A DNA stretch of 14,400 nucleotides from Chloroflexota bacterium (GCA_016210125.1 JACQUS010000589.1:1-14400); one strand, 5' to 3'; counted from the stretch's first letter, positions 1 to 7,737 are shown. Program-made: numbers and translations. The notes: generated by a model from the sequence alone, not told the origin.

Positions 1-128
1 CGGGGCTGGCCCCGCGGCTTCTTCTCTGGCAAGAGCGGCGCGATCCGCGCCCACTGCTCGTCGGTCAAGTCCGAACTGTAGCCCTGCGCCTCGTCCTCCG
101 GCGTTGCCGTCTCCGGCTCGGCAACCAT
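1..128 (-). CDS. IS5-family transposase, N-terminal part only (continues off the left edge)
   Basis: Reading leftwards from the ATG at 128-126, the frame stays open to the window edge (about 42 residues). It contains SDLTDEQWARIAPLLP, the hallmark N-terminal segment of IS5-family transposases (the DUF4096-type helical domain that precedes the DDE catalytic domain). The catalytic residues lie outside the window, so activity cannot be judged. The short acidic leader before the motif (EPETATPEDE) is unremarkable. The gene sits inside an element that truncated the 5' side of the neighbouring CHAT pseudogene. The family call rests on the recognised motif. Confidence 0.7.
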   Translation of the reverse strand, partial: MVAEPETATPEDEAQGYSSDLTDEQWARIAPLLPEKKPRGQP

Positions 129-191
129 GGCTGCTCCTCGCTGCGCTTATCACCATGGTTTACCATAAACTCCCATTAGCCGGACACGCTC
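1..191 (-). mobile_element. Right-hand part of an IS5-like insertion sequence, cut by the window edge
   Basis: The segment holds the start of an IS5-type transposase plus about 60 bp of terminal sequence. The terminal bases read GAGCGTGTCCGGCTAATGGG on the minus strand, a form typical of IS5-family ends. The end is placed at 191 because the CHAT-like reading frame begins right after it. The next three bases, TTA (192-194), fit the 3-bp TNA target duplication common in one IS5 subgroup, but the other end lies outside the window, so this cannot be verified. Confidence 0.65.
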
Positions 192-380
192 TTAGTTCCT
201 TCGGTGCATCTGGTACTCGCCGCAACGCACGGCACGTTGGCGGCCAACCAAACTGTCCTGGATTTTCGATTGCTCTTCGCGTCTGAGGACGGCGACGAGT
301 TGACCGACCTGAGCACGCTGGAAATCTACGAGGGGAAGCTGCGCCTGCATCAGGCGTTCCAGGTGACACTTACCGCGTGC

Positions 381-390
381 CATCTAGGTG
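381..390. repeat. Target-site duplication, left copy
   Basis: CATCTAGGTG is repeated exactly at 1556-1565, on the other side of the insertion sequence. In the ancestral CHAT gene it encodes His-Leu-Gly plus the first base of an Asp codon, directly after the catalytic Cys. Collapsing the two copies restores the open frame. Confidence 0.9.
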
Positions 391-1555
391 AGACATAGCC
401 ATAAATCTTAATGTCGGTCGTTTCTGTTGTGCGTGGAGAGACTGGGGTTAGCATGGGTCGTTTTCCTGGGTGGTTATGCGGCGTTGAGGAAGGCTTTCAG
501 GCCCACGCGCAGCTCGCCACCGGTTTCAAAGCGGTACAGCAGGCTGAGTTGGTAGACGAACACGGCGCCCAGGGCGAAGCGCTGGGTGGCCAGCAGCCCG
601 CGGGTGGGCACTTGTCCCAGACAGTCGAAGATGCCCTTGAACTGGCCGTTGAAGTTCTCAATGGCGTGCGAGCGCAAGTGATGAAAGAGACGGCGCACCT
701 CCACCCCGCCGTCCTGATGCGGGTACGGCCCGCGTCTGGTCGTCACCAGCTCCCGCTCGTCGGCGGCGCACCCGTCTCGCAGGTCAGGGTCGTTATAGCC
801 GGTGTCGCCCAGCAGCACCCGCAGCTCCGCCGGCAGTTCGCGCAGCAATTCGGGCGCCTCTTCGTTGTCCGCCCGGTTGGCCGGCGTCAGGGTAGCCGCG
901 AGGGGGATCCACACCGCCGCCACGGTGGTGACCAGGTGCAGCTTCCAGCCGTACACCCAGCCATGCCACCCCGACTTGGTCCAGTGCGCCTCGGTGTCGA
1001 TGGAACTGTGCGGGACGCTGCCGGCCTCGCGGTCTTTGCGGTGCCAGACGCCCCCGCGGGCGCGCAGCACCGTGCTGTCGATGGCCGCCGCGCGGCCACA
1101 GTCCCGCCAGGGGTCCAGCAGCACGACCAGAGAGCGCCCCAGGCAGCCGATCTGGGCCGGCAGGGTCGCAGGGATGGCCCGCAGGCGCCGCTGCCAGGTC
1201 CGCCGCGCGGGATAGCGGCCGTCTTCCAGCAGCAGCATGCGCAGTCGCTGCATCTCCGGAGTAGGCTGCTCCAGCACCGCCAGCAGCGCGTGGACGGTGG
1301 TCAGGCGCTTGACGAGCATGATCACCAGGGCTTTCAGGAACAGCCGGTCCGGATACACCGGCGGACGACCTCGCCCGCGTCGCTCGGGCGGTGGGGGCGG
1401 CGGGATGCGGTCGATGAGGACTATCAGCCCAACGAGCACCGATGCTTCGGGTACCATGGGGTTGCCTCCGTGCTGTGGTGTGGCAACCGCATGGTACGAG
1501 GCCGGGGCCGCGCGGCATACTCTGCCGCCGCGGCCCTCGATTTATGACCAGGGCT
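391..1555 (-). mobile_element. Complete IS4/IS5-type insertion sequence, about 1.17 kb
   Basis: The left end AGACATAGCCATAAATC (391-407) and the reverse complement of the right end AGCCCTGGTCATAAATC (1539-1555) match at 13 of 17 positions as terminal inverted repeats. The element carries one DDE transposase gene on the minus strand. It is flanked by CATCTAGGTG at 381-390 and 1556-1565. The boundary could shift by one base because an A follows both copies. A 10- to 11-bp duplication fits the IS4 family better than most IS5 groups. Confidence 0.88.
474..1457 (-). CDS. DDE transposase of the IS4/IS5 superfamily
   Basis: This 327-residue protein would cut and join the ends of the surrounding insertion sequence. 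The fold is the RNase H-like DDE transposase domain. Candidate catalytic residues are D127 in AAAIDSTVLRARGG, D218 in LLGDTGYND and E267 in HAIENFNGQFK. A basic Pro/Arg-rich segment (18-36) and a helical region precede the catalytic core. The conserved block WHGWVYGWKLHL (164-175) is typical of this group. The start at 1457 is supported by GGAGG about seven bases upstream, and the frame is intact from start to stop. With near-matching ends and a perfect duplication, the element may still be mobile. Family assignment (IS4 versus IS5) is uncertain from motifs alone. Confidence 0.88.
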   Translation of the reverse strand: MVPEASVLVGLIVLIDRIPPPPPPERRGRGRPPVYPDRLFLKALVIMLVKRLTTVHALLAVLEQPTPEMQRLRMLLLEDGRYPARRTWQRRLRAIPATLPAQIGCLGRSLVVLLDPWRDCGRAAAIDSTVLRARGGVWHRKDREAGSVPHSSIDTEAHWTKSGWHGWVYGWKLHLVTTVAAVWIPLAATLTPANRADNEEAPELLRELPAELRVLLGDTGYNDPDLRDGCAADERELVTTRRGPYPHQDGGVEVRRLFHHLRSHAIENFNGQFKGIFDCLGQVPTRGLLATQRFALGAVFVYQLSLLYRFETGGELRVGLKAFLNAA

Positions 1556-1565
1556 CATCTAGGTG
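1556..1565. repeat. Target-site duplication, right copy
   Basis: Exact match to 381-390. Its reading frame continues into the C-terminal CHAT segment that ends at 1843. Confidence 0.9.
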
Positions 1566-1949
1566 ACGTTGTCCTCCACGGTGAGGAGGCCATTGGCTTC
1601 AACCAGGCATTCCTGAGTGCCGGGGCTGCTGTATCCTTGGCCCCCATATGGGCCGTGGATGACAGAGCTACAGCGGAGCTCTCGATCGCCTATCACCGAG
1701 CCCTTCTCTCCTCTGAGCGCCCGACGGTCGCAGACGCCTTGAAACAGGCGATGGACCACGTCCGCCGGCAGCCCGAGTGGGAGCATCCGTACTACTGGGC
1801 AGCATTCTTACCCTCTGGAGATGGTGCTCAGCGGTTGCCGTGAGCAGGTCTAGTCATCTCAACGCCGCCCATGGCCTCATTCACCATCCCGCGAATTTCC
1901 TGCGACGCTTGAGACACAAGCGGTGATGACCACAGCCTGCCAGCCGTGC

Positions 1950-2951
1950 TCAAGCCACGGCCCCATCGCCGCCCCTCTCGCCAGAATGCAGAGGTGGTGC
2001 CGCTGCAAGATTGTCCTTGGTGATCTCGCGGTAAAGCGCGGTCGCTGACCAGCGGGCCACGAAGAGGTACGCAGGAACAGCGATGAGCAAGCCGACGACG
2101 GTGAGGGCAAGCGTCGCGATCCCAGTCCATAAGGCCAGCATCACGGCGCCGCGCGCCGGGTGGCCCATCGCCATCCAGCCGATGCCAGGGAGGAGAAACT
2201 CGCCAACGACGCTAAGCCCGGCCCGAGGCCGCTCACTGAGCAGCCGAAAGGCCTGATCGATGCCTCGCAGGGAACCTCGAAGGGCACGCAGCAGCCAGCG
2301 GAGCGAGATGAAGAGGAGCGTGAAAAGGCCAAGAACGAGGAGCGCCACGAGCAGAAGGACGAGGAGCGGGTCGAGCTGCTGGAGGAAGAGGATGAGCGGG
2401 GTGAGCACGAGCGAGAGCCCGGACTCGACCGTGGCAAACATCGGCGCAGCGACGGTACCGAACGTGCCGGTCTTGAGGGCTAAGCCTGGCTTCGCGACGA
2501 ACTTCGCAAAGGTCAGGCTGCCGGCCAAGGCGGCGCCGCCGAACAGAACTGCTGTGTCAGCGGACTGGTAGGCGTCGAAGCGGAACCAGCGGGCATCGTC
2601 GTTGAGCAGGTACATCGCGGCGGCGAACTCCGGGCGGACGGAGGCCACGATGCCGGCGCTCGCCCATGCGAAGATGGCTCCGGAGAGTAAGGAAACGGGC
2701 CCGCTAAGCGCATTGACGATGGTCGCAAGGGGACTGTGGGGGAGGAGCGATGGCAGGGTCGTCATGGCCCAGGCGGTTGCGACGACAATTAGGAACCACG
2801 TCTCGCCGACGAACGCTGCGGGGCCAATGGGCTGAGCCCAGCCGGCGCGGGTGACGAGGCCAAGGAGGAAGAGCGCCATGTACTGATCGCCGAGGCCGAC
2901 GATGCCAGCACTCGTCAGCGCAGCGATCATCGACGAGAGCGTGCCGACCAT
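1950..2951 (-). CDS. Polytopic membrane protein, DUF4126-like, last gene of the cluster
   Basis: The protein has 333 residues. The ATG at 2951 is chosen over an upstream one at 3095 because AAGGAGA lies seven bases before it. Hydrophobic segments at about 8-35, 51-66, 77-103, 134-150, 176-220 and 265-298 make it an integral membrane protein. The block from LFGGAALAGSLTFAKF to ATVESGLSLVLTPL (137-185) resembles DUF4126 membrane proteins, whose function is unknown. A basic stretch (218-243, WLLRALRGSLRG...) separates the last membrane segments, and the tail after 310 is polar. It lies 258 bases downstream of the TPR-CHAT gene, further than other gaps in the cluster, and shares an upstream 13-bp element with the first gene, so it may have its own promoter. 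Its place beside a protease makes it a candidate substrate or membrane effector; that is inference. Confidence 0.85.
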   Translation of the reverse strand: MVGTLSSMIAALTSAGIVGLGDQYMALFLLGLVTRAGWAQPIGPAAFVGETWFLIVVATAWAMTTLPSLLPHSPLATIVNALSGPVSLLSGAIFAWASAGIVASVRPEFAAAMYLLNDDARWFRFDAYQSADTAVLFGGAALAGSLTFAKFVAKPGLALKTGTFGTVAAPMFATVESGLSLVLTPLILFLQQLDPLLVLLLVALLVLGLFTLLFISLRWLLRALRGSLRGIDQAFRLLSERPRAGLSVVGEFLLPGIGWMAMGHPARGAVMLALWTGIATLALTVVGLLIAVPAYLFVARWSATALYREITKDNLAAAPPLHSGERGGDGAVA

Positions 2952-2989
2952 AGGCTGTCTCCTTAGTGATGTCTCGTTTGGAGCTACCC

Positions 2990-3002
2990 CTAGAGGAGAC
3001 GG
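2990..3002 (-). promoter_or_regulatory. Shared 13-bp upstream element, copy 2
   Basis: On the minus strand this reads CCGTCTCCTCTAG. It differs at one position from CCGTCTCCTATAG at 12095-12107. Both sit 38-39 bases before the start codon of their gene: the first and the last gene of the cluster. The element may be part of a promoter or an operator. No good -35/-10 pair is visible at this copy. Confidence 0.35.
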
Positions 3003-3099
3003 AAAACGCAAGGATGCGGGGACTGCGGCGTCGTGGCGGGCCACAGGCGGGGCTGCAAGCAGATGCCTGAGAGCCCAGCGTCTTGGGGGCCACAAAGGT

Positions 3100-3127
3100 G
3101 TAGGGGCACGGCCTGCCGCGCCCCTAC
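3100..3127 (-). terminator. Hairpin downstream of the CHAT gene, possible terminator
   Basis: GTAGGGGC (3100-3107) and GCCCCTAC (3120-3127) form a perfect 8-bp stem with a 12-base loop. It lies about 80 bases past the CHAT stop codon and before the 333-residue gene. No strong U-tract follows on either strand, so rho-independent termination is uncertain. An 11-bp direct repeat, GCGCTCAGGGA, flanks the CHAT side at 3143-3153 and 3184-3194. Confidence 0.4.
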
Positions 3128-3209
3128 TGGGAAGAGAAGAGCGCGCTCAGGGACGCCGCCATCTACATAGACGGCATAGGTCAGCGCTCAGGGATGGGCA
3201 GAAGAATGT

Positions 3210-5663
3210 TCACGGCAGCCGCTGGGCGCCGTCGCCAGCGGGCAGGAAGGCGGCCCAGTAGTAGGGATGCTCCCGGCCCGGCTGCAACCGCACCTGGTCC
3301 ATCGCCTGGCGCCACGCTGCGGTCACGGTCGGGCGTGTGGAACTGACCAGGGCCGCGTGGTAGGCGATCGACAGATCGGCGGTGGCCGGGTCGTCCACCG
3401 CCCATAGCGGGGCTAAGGAGACAACGGCCCCCGCGCTCAAGAAGGCTTGATTGAAGCCCAGCACCTCGTCCCCACGCCGTATGACGTTGCCCAGATGGCA
3501 GGCCGTCAACGCCACCTGAAAGGTGTTGTGCAGCGGGAGCTGGCCCTCGTACACCTCGCGCACGCGCACGTCACGCCGGCCGTCCTCGTCCTCTTGCGCG
3601 AAGAAGAGGCAGAAGTCGAGGACGCCCTGCTCTGCGGCCAGGTCGCCGTGGGTGGCGGCAAGGACGAGACGCACCACGGGCGCCAGGTCGAGCATGCGCC
3701 GGCGTGTCGCATCCAACCCCACCAAGACCGCTGGCCGCGCGCCCGGCACCGCCTGGCCGAAGGCTGCGGCGACTCCCTCGACCTCGCGCCGCGTGTGCGG
3801 CAGCAGGTCGTCTGCGCCCCGACCTGTCCACGTGCGCGGGTGAGCGACGGCCGTGCCAGGCCCGACGGCGAGCCGCGCCGAGCGATCCGCGAACGGGGCC
3901 AGGGCCAGCAGCGTCGGCTGCCCCGTGAGGGCCGGGCGCTGGCGGATGGCCCACAGCGAGGTCGCCGTGGGGCAGAGGCTGAGGCCGTAGTCTTCGTAGA
4001 GGTAGCGCGGCTGGCCATCGACCAGCCGCCAGAGGGCGGCGAAGGGCACGCGGTGGAGCGCGCCGCTCGGCGAGAGGATGAGGTGCGTGATGCCCTCCAA
4101 CAAGCCCTGCTCCTCCAGGCGGCCGATGAGCAGAGCACGCAGGCGCTCGTGCGCGACGATGGGCTGACACCAACCCTTCCGTGCGATCCCGAGCGTCTGG
4201 AGGAACTCGTGCTCTGCCGCCTCCACGAGGGCCGTGAGAGCGTCGCTATCCAGCAGTGCCGCGAAGGCCGGGCGCTCCTGGTCGTCCTGGTCGCCGCGCA
4301 CGAGGAACAGCGCGATGGCCCACGGGGTCTCGAGGAGGTCGAGGAAGGCCTCCCCGGGGCCGAGGCAGCCGCGCAGGGCCGCCAGGGAGCGCACCTGGCC
4401 GTGCAGGAGCGCCCGCTCGGGCTGCTGCTCGGCCTGCTCGGCGTGGAGCGCGAGCCGGCGCTGGCGCAGCGTCTGGACCATCCGCGCGTCGGCGGCCTGC
4501 TCCGGTGCGCCCGGAAGCTGGCTGCGGGCGATGATCTCGTACTCCTGCCACCTGATGGTGGCCAGCTCCTGTGCCAGGCGGTCGCTGGGCTGCGGCTGGA
4601 CGCGGTGCTCGAGGAGGTCGACCAGCAGCCGGCCCTTGGCTTGTTGGGCGTGGTGGAAGGCAGCGGCGGTGTCACCCGCGTGGAGGGCCAGCACGATGGC
4701 CAGGCGGTAGACGTCGGCGTAGGTCTCGCGGAGGCTGAGGCGGTCTTCGAGGCGGGTGGCTGCGCCGGCCAGGCGCTCGACGAGGGGCAGGGCCTCGTGA
4801 ACGGCTTGGCGCGCACGGGGGAGGTCGCCGGTGTCACGCCACAGGATGGCGACGTTGTAGAGCGTGCGCCAAAGCGTGTCGTCGGCCATGTCGCCCAGCT
4901 TGACGCACTCTGCGCCGGCCTGCTCGTAGAGCGGCAGGGCCTCGGCCGGCCGGCCAAGCGCAAGCCGGCAGTTCGCCTCGGCCATGCGGCAGCCGGCGTA
5001 GGCGGCGCGGCTGCCGTGCTCGTCGAGGAGCGGCCTGGCCTCGCGGTAGAGCGGCAGGGCCTCGGCCGGCCGGCCAAGGTCTTGCAGGCAGACGGCCTCG
5101 TTCATGAGGCAGCGGGCGTAGGCGGCGCGGCTGCCGTGCTCGTCGAGGAGCGGCTTGGCCTCGTGGTAGAGCGGCAGGGCCTCGGCCGGCCGGCCAAGCT
5201 CACGCAGGCAGGTGGCCTCGTTCACGAGGCAGCCGGCGGCGTTGCCCAGGTCGCCTGCTGCCCGGTATGCTGCGACGGCCTGGCCGTAGCACGCCACTGC
5301 TTGCGGCAGGAGCGGGAGTTGGCCGAAGGCGCTGGCGAGGGTCCACCAGGCCGAGGCGTGTGCTCGCAGCGCGGTGGTGTCTGAAGGGTCGGGTAGCAGG
5401 CGCAGCACCTGTCGCTGGAGCGCCCAGGCCGTGAGGGTCAGCGTGAAGCGTAGCGCGAAGTCCGCGTCTTGGCCTGCTGCGAGCAGGGCGTCGATGAGCT
5501 CAAGCCAGTCATCGAGCTGCTCCCGCGAGAGGAGGTCGTCGAAGGTGCCGCGCTCGACGGCGGCCTCGATGGCGGCAAGGTCGGTGCCGAGATCGGTGTC
5601 AGGCCGGATGAGCGCCGCGAGCCGGCGCTGGAGCTCCTGCGATTCCTCTGGCGTGATGGGCAT
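3210..5663 (-). CDS. TPR-CHAT caspase-like protease
   Basis: The protein has 817 residues. The N-terminal half is helical, with tetratricopeptide repeats over about 105-300, including three near-identical 40-residue units built on LGRPAEALPLY. A linker follows (to about 440), then a C-terminal CHAT domain. The CHAT domain is a caspase-clan cysteine protease fold; the dyad is H672 (VLAATHG) and C722 (ALTACHLG). SPSGALHRVPFAALW, the usual CHAT strand-loop segment, and the terminal YYWAAFLP block are present, so the protease looks active. TPR-CHAT proteins are known as activated proteases that cut a partner protein in defence or death systems. Here it lies between two membrane-protein genes that are candidate partners. 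GGAGGGG precedes the ATG at 5663. The gap upstream is 116 bases and holds a perfect dyad. A broken paralogue lies at 192-1843. Confidence 0.93.
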   Translation of the reverse strand: MPITPEESQELQRRLAALIRPDTDLGTDLAAIEAAVERGTFDDLLSREQLDDWLELIDALLAAGQDADFALRFTLTLTAWALQRQVLRLLPDPSDTTALRAHASAWWTLASAFGQLPLLPQAVACYGQAVAAYRAAGDLGNAAGCLVNEATCLRELGRPAEALPLYHEAKPLLDEHGSRAAYARCLMNEAVCLQDLGRPAEALPLYREARPLLDEHGSRAAYAGCRMAEANCRLALGRPAEALPLYEQAGAECVKLGDMADDTLWRTLYNVAILWRDTGDLPRARQAVHEALPLVERLAGAATRLEDRLSLRETYADVYRLAIVLALHAGDTAAAFHHAQQAKGRLLVDLLEHRVQPQPSDRLAQELATIRWQEYEIIARSQLPGAPEQAADARMVQTLRQRRLALHAEQAEQQPERALLHGQVRSLAALRGCLGPGEAFLDLLETPWAIALFLVRGDQDDQERPAFAALLDSDALTALVEAAEHEFLQTLGIARKGWCQPIVAHERLRALLIGRLEEQGLLEGITHLILSPSGALHRVPFAALWRLVDGQPRYLYEDYGLSLCPTATSLWAIRQRPALTGQPTLLALAPFADRSARLAVGPGTAVAHPRTWTGRGADDLLPHTRREVEGVAAAFGQAVPGARPAVLVGLDATRRRMLDLAPVVRLVLAATHGDLAAEQGVLDFCLFFAQEDEDGRRDVRVREVYEGQLPLHNTFQVALTACHLGNVIRRGDEVLGFNQAFLSAGAVVSLAPLWAVDDPATADLSIAYHAALVSSTRPTVTAAWRQAMDQVRLQPGREHPYYWAAFLPAGDGAQRLP
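4921..5245. repeat. 120-bp tandem repeat encoding TPR units
   Basis: Units begin at 4921, 5041 and 5161, exactly 120 bp apart. Each contains the same core, GCGGCAGGGCCTCGGCCGGC. The second halves of units one and two are also almost identical, while the third drifts after about 5245. The period of 40 codons keeps the frame. DNA identity this high inside a coding TPR array points to recent duplication or gene conversion. Confidence 0.9.
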
Positions 5664-5687
5664 TAGGCCCCTCCCCGCGTGCCGATA

Positions 5688-5707
5688 GGCATGCTGCCGA
5701 GCATGCC
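5688..5707. promoter_or_regulatory. Perfect dyad upstream of the CHAT gene
   Basis: GGCATGCT and AGCATGCC are exact inverted repeats around a 4-base loop, GCCG. The dyad begins 25 bases upstream of the CHAT start codon and just before its ribosome binding site. It could be a repressor operator or a leader hairpin. No T-run follows, which argues against a terminator. Confidence 0.45.
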
Positions 5708-5779
5708 ACTCTTCCGTCGATTAGCATACGACACCTCGCATTCCTCCGCCCATCAACGGAAGGGACTCAGTGCTCGGAC

Positions 5780-6721
5780 TCAGCGGAGCACCTCGTCGAG
5801 CCAGTCAGCGGTCGCGATCGGTTGCTGGTGCTCCGTGCGACGCGCACGGGCGACCCGCGGCTCGGCGGCGGCCGTGGGCGCGGACCAGATGAGGCCAACA
5901 CGCAGATCCGACGGCGTGTGGCTCGACGCGGTGGCAGACGGCGGTGCAAGTGGCGCAGACGCTGGAGTCAGAACGTCATCGAGCCAATCTGTCGCCTGAG
6001 CCGGCCCATCGGCCCGAGTAGGTGGGGACGATGCGTGGCTGCCGAGGGAGTGCTCAGCGCCCGGATCGCCGCGTCGCTGGGTGCTCGTCCGGAGCACGTT
6101 GGTCCAGCCCTCCCCGAAGAGATGGTCAAGCGCCTGGCCTATGGAGTGGCCAATCGAGCGCGCCAGGGAGAGCGCGAGCCGCATGCCGACCAGCGCCGTG
6201 ACCAAAGCCACGAGCGGCACAGCGACAGGGACCGCGAGCGCCGTAGCGGTGAAGAGGAGGGCACCGAGAGCCGCCAGGACTGAGCCGACCGAGCCGAGTG
6301 TGGGGCCGAGCACGGGGAACTCCCGGGGAAGCTGCGTGATGCTGCGCAGGGCCCAGTGGACGGCGCGCACGGAGCCGGCGGTGAGCAGGCCGATCGTGGC
6401 GGCGAAGCCCGGATGGAGGGCCGAGAGGGGCGAGGTCTGGGTGGCGAACAGCAGGGCCGCTGCCGCGAGCGCAAGCGGCGTCTCCAGGGCGCCCATGAGC
6501 GCACGGGCGGGCCCGAGCCGCTGGCCAATGAGGGCGACGACGAGCAGCCCGCCGAGGACGAGGATCCCGCGGTCATCGGAGAGCAGGAGGAGCGGCGGCT
6601 GGAGAGCTAACACACCGAGGCGGGCGGCGGCCGCCGCGAGAGCCAGCGTCAGGATGGGCTGGAAGCCAAGGGCAACGCCCAGACCGAGATCGCGCGAGAT
6701 GAGGAGCAGGCCTTCGAGCAT
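5780..6721 (-). CDS. Polytopic membrane protein with a polar tail bearing two DWL(D/E) motifs
   Basis: The protein has 313 residues, starting at the ATG at 6721 with AGGAGGG eight bases upstream. Residues 1-205 are membrane-embedded, with hydrophobic segments near 12-47, 52-67, 80-95, 105-125, 140-160 and 163-188. The pattern loosely recalls DUF4126-type proteins and the 333-residue protein at the far side of the CHAT gene. After residue 205 comes a long, Pro/Ala/Ser-rich, probably disordered tail. It holds DWLDDVL (245-251) and DWLDEVL (306-312), the second at the very C-terminus. Repeated short acidic-aromatic motifs in a disordered tail look like docking sites for a partner. The gene follows the M48 protease by 86 bases and precedes the CHAT protease by 116. 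A role as a protease substrate or membrane effector is inference; no enzymatic motif is visible. Confidence 0.85.
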   Translation of the reverse strand: MLEGLLLISRDLGLGVALGFQPILTLALAAAAARLGVLALQPPLLLLSDDRGILVLGGLLVVALIGQRLGPARALMGALETPLALAAAALLFATQTSPLSALHPGFAATIGLLTAGSVRAVHWALRSITQLPREFPVLGPTLGSVGSVLAALGALLFTATALAVPVAVPLVALVTALVGMRLALSLARSIGHSIGQALDHLFGEGWTNVLRTSTQRRGDPGAEHSLGSHASSPPTRADGPAQATDWLDDVLTPASAPLAPPSATASSHTPSDLRVGLIWSAPTAAAEPRVARARRTEHQQPIATADWLDEVLR

Positions 6722-6746
6722 TGGTCGATCCCTCCTGAGGGTGTGA

Positions 6747-6764
6747 TGGATGCGCACGCATCCA
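6747..6764. promoter_or_regulatory. Perfect dyad upstream of the 313-residue membrane protein
   Basis: TGGATGCG and CGCATCCA are exact inverted repeats around a 2-base centre, 26 bases before the start codon. This is compatible with a protein-binding operator. A further hairpin, GGGCG/CGCCC (6792-6807), sits directly after the stop codon of the M48 gene. Confidence 0.4.
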
Positions 6765-6807
6765 GGACGACGGCACAACGTCCCGCTGCGGGGGCGGTCG
6801 AGCGCCC

Positions 6808-7737
6808 TTAGGCCCTGACGGCGGCCTCGCGGGCAAGGTGATCGGGAAAGAATCCGAGTTCGGCCAGCTCCCATCGCCACTCCTCAGCCTGCACCGGCGT
6901 CCACCACGATGCCCGGTCAGCACGGGCGGCCCAGCTAAGCAGCGCGGTAAGACGGGAGGTGAGGAACGGGTGGTCGGAGAGTGCCTCCGAGAGCACGTGC
7001 CAGACGTCACCGGACGGCCGGGTCAGCCGCTCGAGATCAGCCACGAGCGTGGTTCGGGAGGGCAACGTGCCCTGGTGCAGGCCGACGATCACCTGCAGGG
7101 CAGTGACCGGCGAGCCGGCGAGCACAGCCCCCAGCCGATCGGCAGAGCGCTCGGCGTGCCGCGACCACCAGAGCCCGGCCAGCCGTAGGAGCACGCCGAG
7201 TCGCCCGAGCGCGCCTGGCAGCAGCGAGGGAAGGGCGACCAGCAGCAGCAGCGGGAAGTGGAGGCAAAGATGCGCTAACTCGTGCCCCAGGACAAAGCGC
7301 AGCGCTTGCGCATCGCCATCGACCAGCCGGACCAGGCCGCTCGTGAGCGCAATCACGCGGCCGCCCCGGCCCGGGCGCCAACTGGCGAAGGCATTGGGCG
7401 TTGGATCGTTGAGCACGACGACGCGCACGCTCCCCGGCGAGCGGCCGGTGGCCTCCAGCAGGTGCTCCACCTGGCGAGCCCAGTCCGACCCAAGAGCCGT
7501 CTCGATCGGCACGCCGATGCCCACGAGCGCCGCCTGCCGGATCGCGCTGGAGAGCCCGATGGCGACGACGCCGGCGATGCCGAGGATGCCGACTGGCGGG
7601 GCGAAGAGGAACAGGCCGACGAGGACCAGCACCAGCATGCCAAGGCCCAGCACATCGCAGGGGCAACGCAACGTCGCGAGTTGCTGGCTGGTCAGCCGCG
7701 GCGCCCGAGGCAGCCCACCCAAGTCACGCGATGTCAT
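6808..7737 (-). CDS. M48-family (HtpX-like) membrane zinc metalloprotease
   Basis: The protein has 309 residues. The ATG at 7737 has GGGAGG six bases upstream; an ORF start at 7845 would add an unlikely Cys-rich leader. Two hydrophobic segments (28-46, 48-64) anchor the N-terminus. The zinc site is HELAH at 152-156, with E196 and D200 in the ERSAD motif (196-200) as third ligand and its stabiliser. An additional hydrophobic segment follows the zinc helix (159-185), and the late conserved HP (256-257) before a helix is typical of the family. M48 proteases cleave membrane or misfolded proteins at the cytoplasmic face; HtpX is about the same size. All catalytic residues are present. The start codon overlaps the end of the upstream 87-residue gene by 14 bases, which suggests translational coupling. 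Among its neighbours it could process or regulate the membrane proteins of the cluster. Confidence 0.9.
   Translation of the reverse strand: MTSRDLGGLPRAPRLTSQQLATLRCPCDVLGLGMLVLVLVGLFLFAPPVGILGIAGVVAIGLSSAIRQAALVGIGVPIETALGSDWARQVEHLLEATGRSPGSVRVVVLNDPTPNAFASWRPGRGGRVIALTSGLVRLVDGDAQALRFVLGHELAHLCLHFPLLLLVALPSLLPGALGRLGVLLRLAGLWWSRHAERSADRLGAVLAGSPVTALQVIVGLHQGTLPSRTTLVADLERLTRPSGDVWHVLSEALSDHPFLTSRLTALLSWAARADRASWWTPVQAEEWRWELAELGFFPDHLAREAAVRA

Larger units (their letters stand above)
192..1843 (+). pseudogene. CHAT-domain protease pseudogene, 5' truncated and split by an IS
   Basis: Two pieces, 192-390 and 1556-1843, join in frame when the intervening IS and one copy of its 10-bp duplication are removed. 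The joined peptide matches the C-terminal CHAT domain of the intact gene at 3210-5663: both have VLAATHG with the catalytic His, EVYEG/EIYEG, LTACHLG with the catalytic Cys, GFNQAFLSAG, EHPYYWAAFLP and the same GDGAQRLP end. The IS landed three codons past the catalytic Cys codon (378-380). Everything upstream of the His region is missing because the IS5-like element at 1-191 abuts it. It lies opposite and convergent to the intact cluster, so it is a diverged paralogue rather than a local tandem copy. His and Cys are both still encoded, so the damage is insertional rather than point decay. Confidence 0.9.

Noticed and set aside
411..1547. 378-codon open frame on the + strand
   Set aside because: It is the antisense shadow of the DDE transposase, whose catalytic motifs are clear on the minus strand.
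1844..1949. Possible bidirectional terminator between the CHAT pseudogene and the membrane-protein gene
   Set aside because: I found no stable stem with a T-run in this 106-base convergent gap.
2952..3095. N-terminal extension of the 333-residue membrane protein
   Set aside because: AAGGAGA seven bases before 2951 and the start of the hydrophobic profile there favour the shorter form.
4921..5245. Regular repeats that might suggest a CRISPR array
   Set aside because: The period is 120 bp, units are adjacent without unique spacers of usual length, and they code for TPRs in frame.
3447..5384. 645-codon open frame on the + strand
   Set aside because: It is antisense to the TPR-CHAT gene, has no domain-like content and arises from the GC-rich codon pattern.
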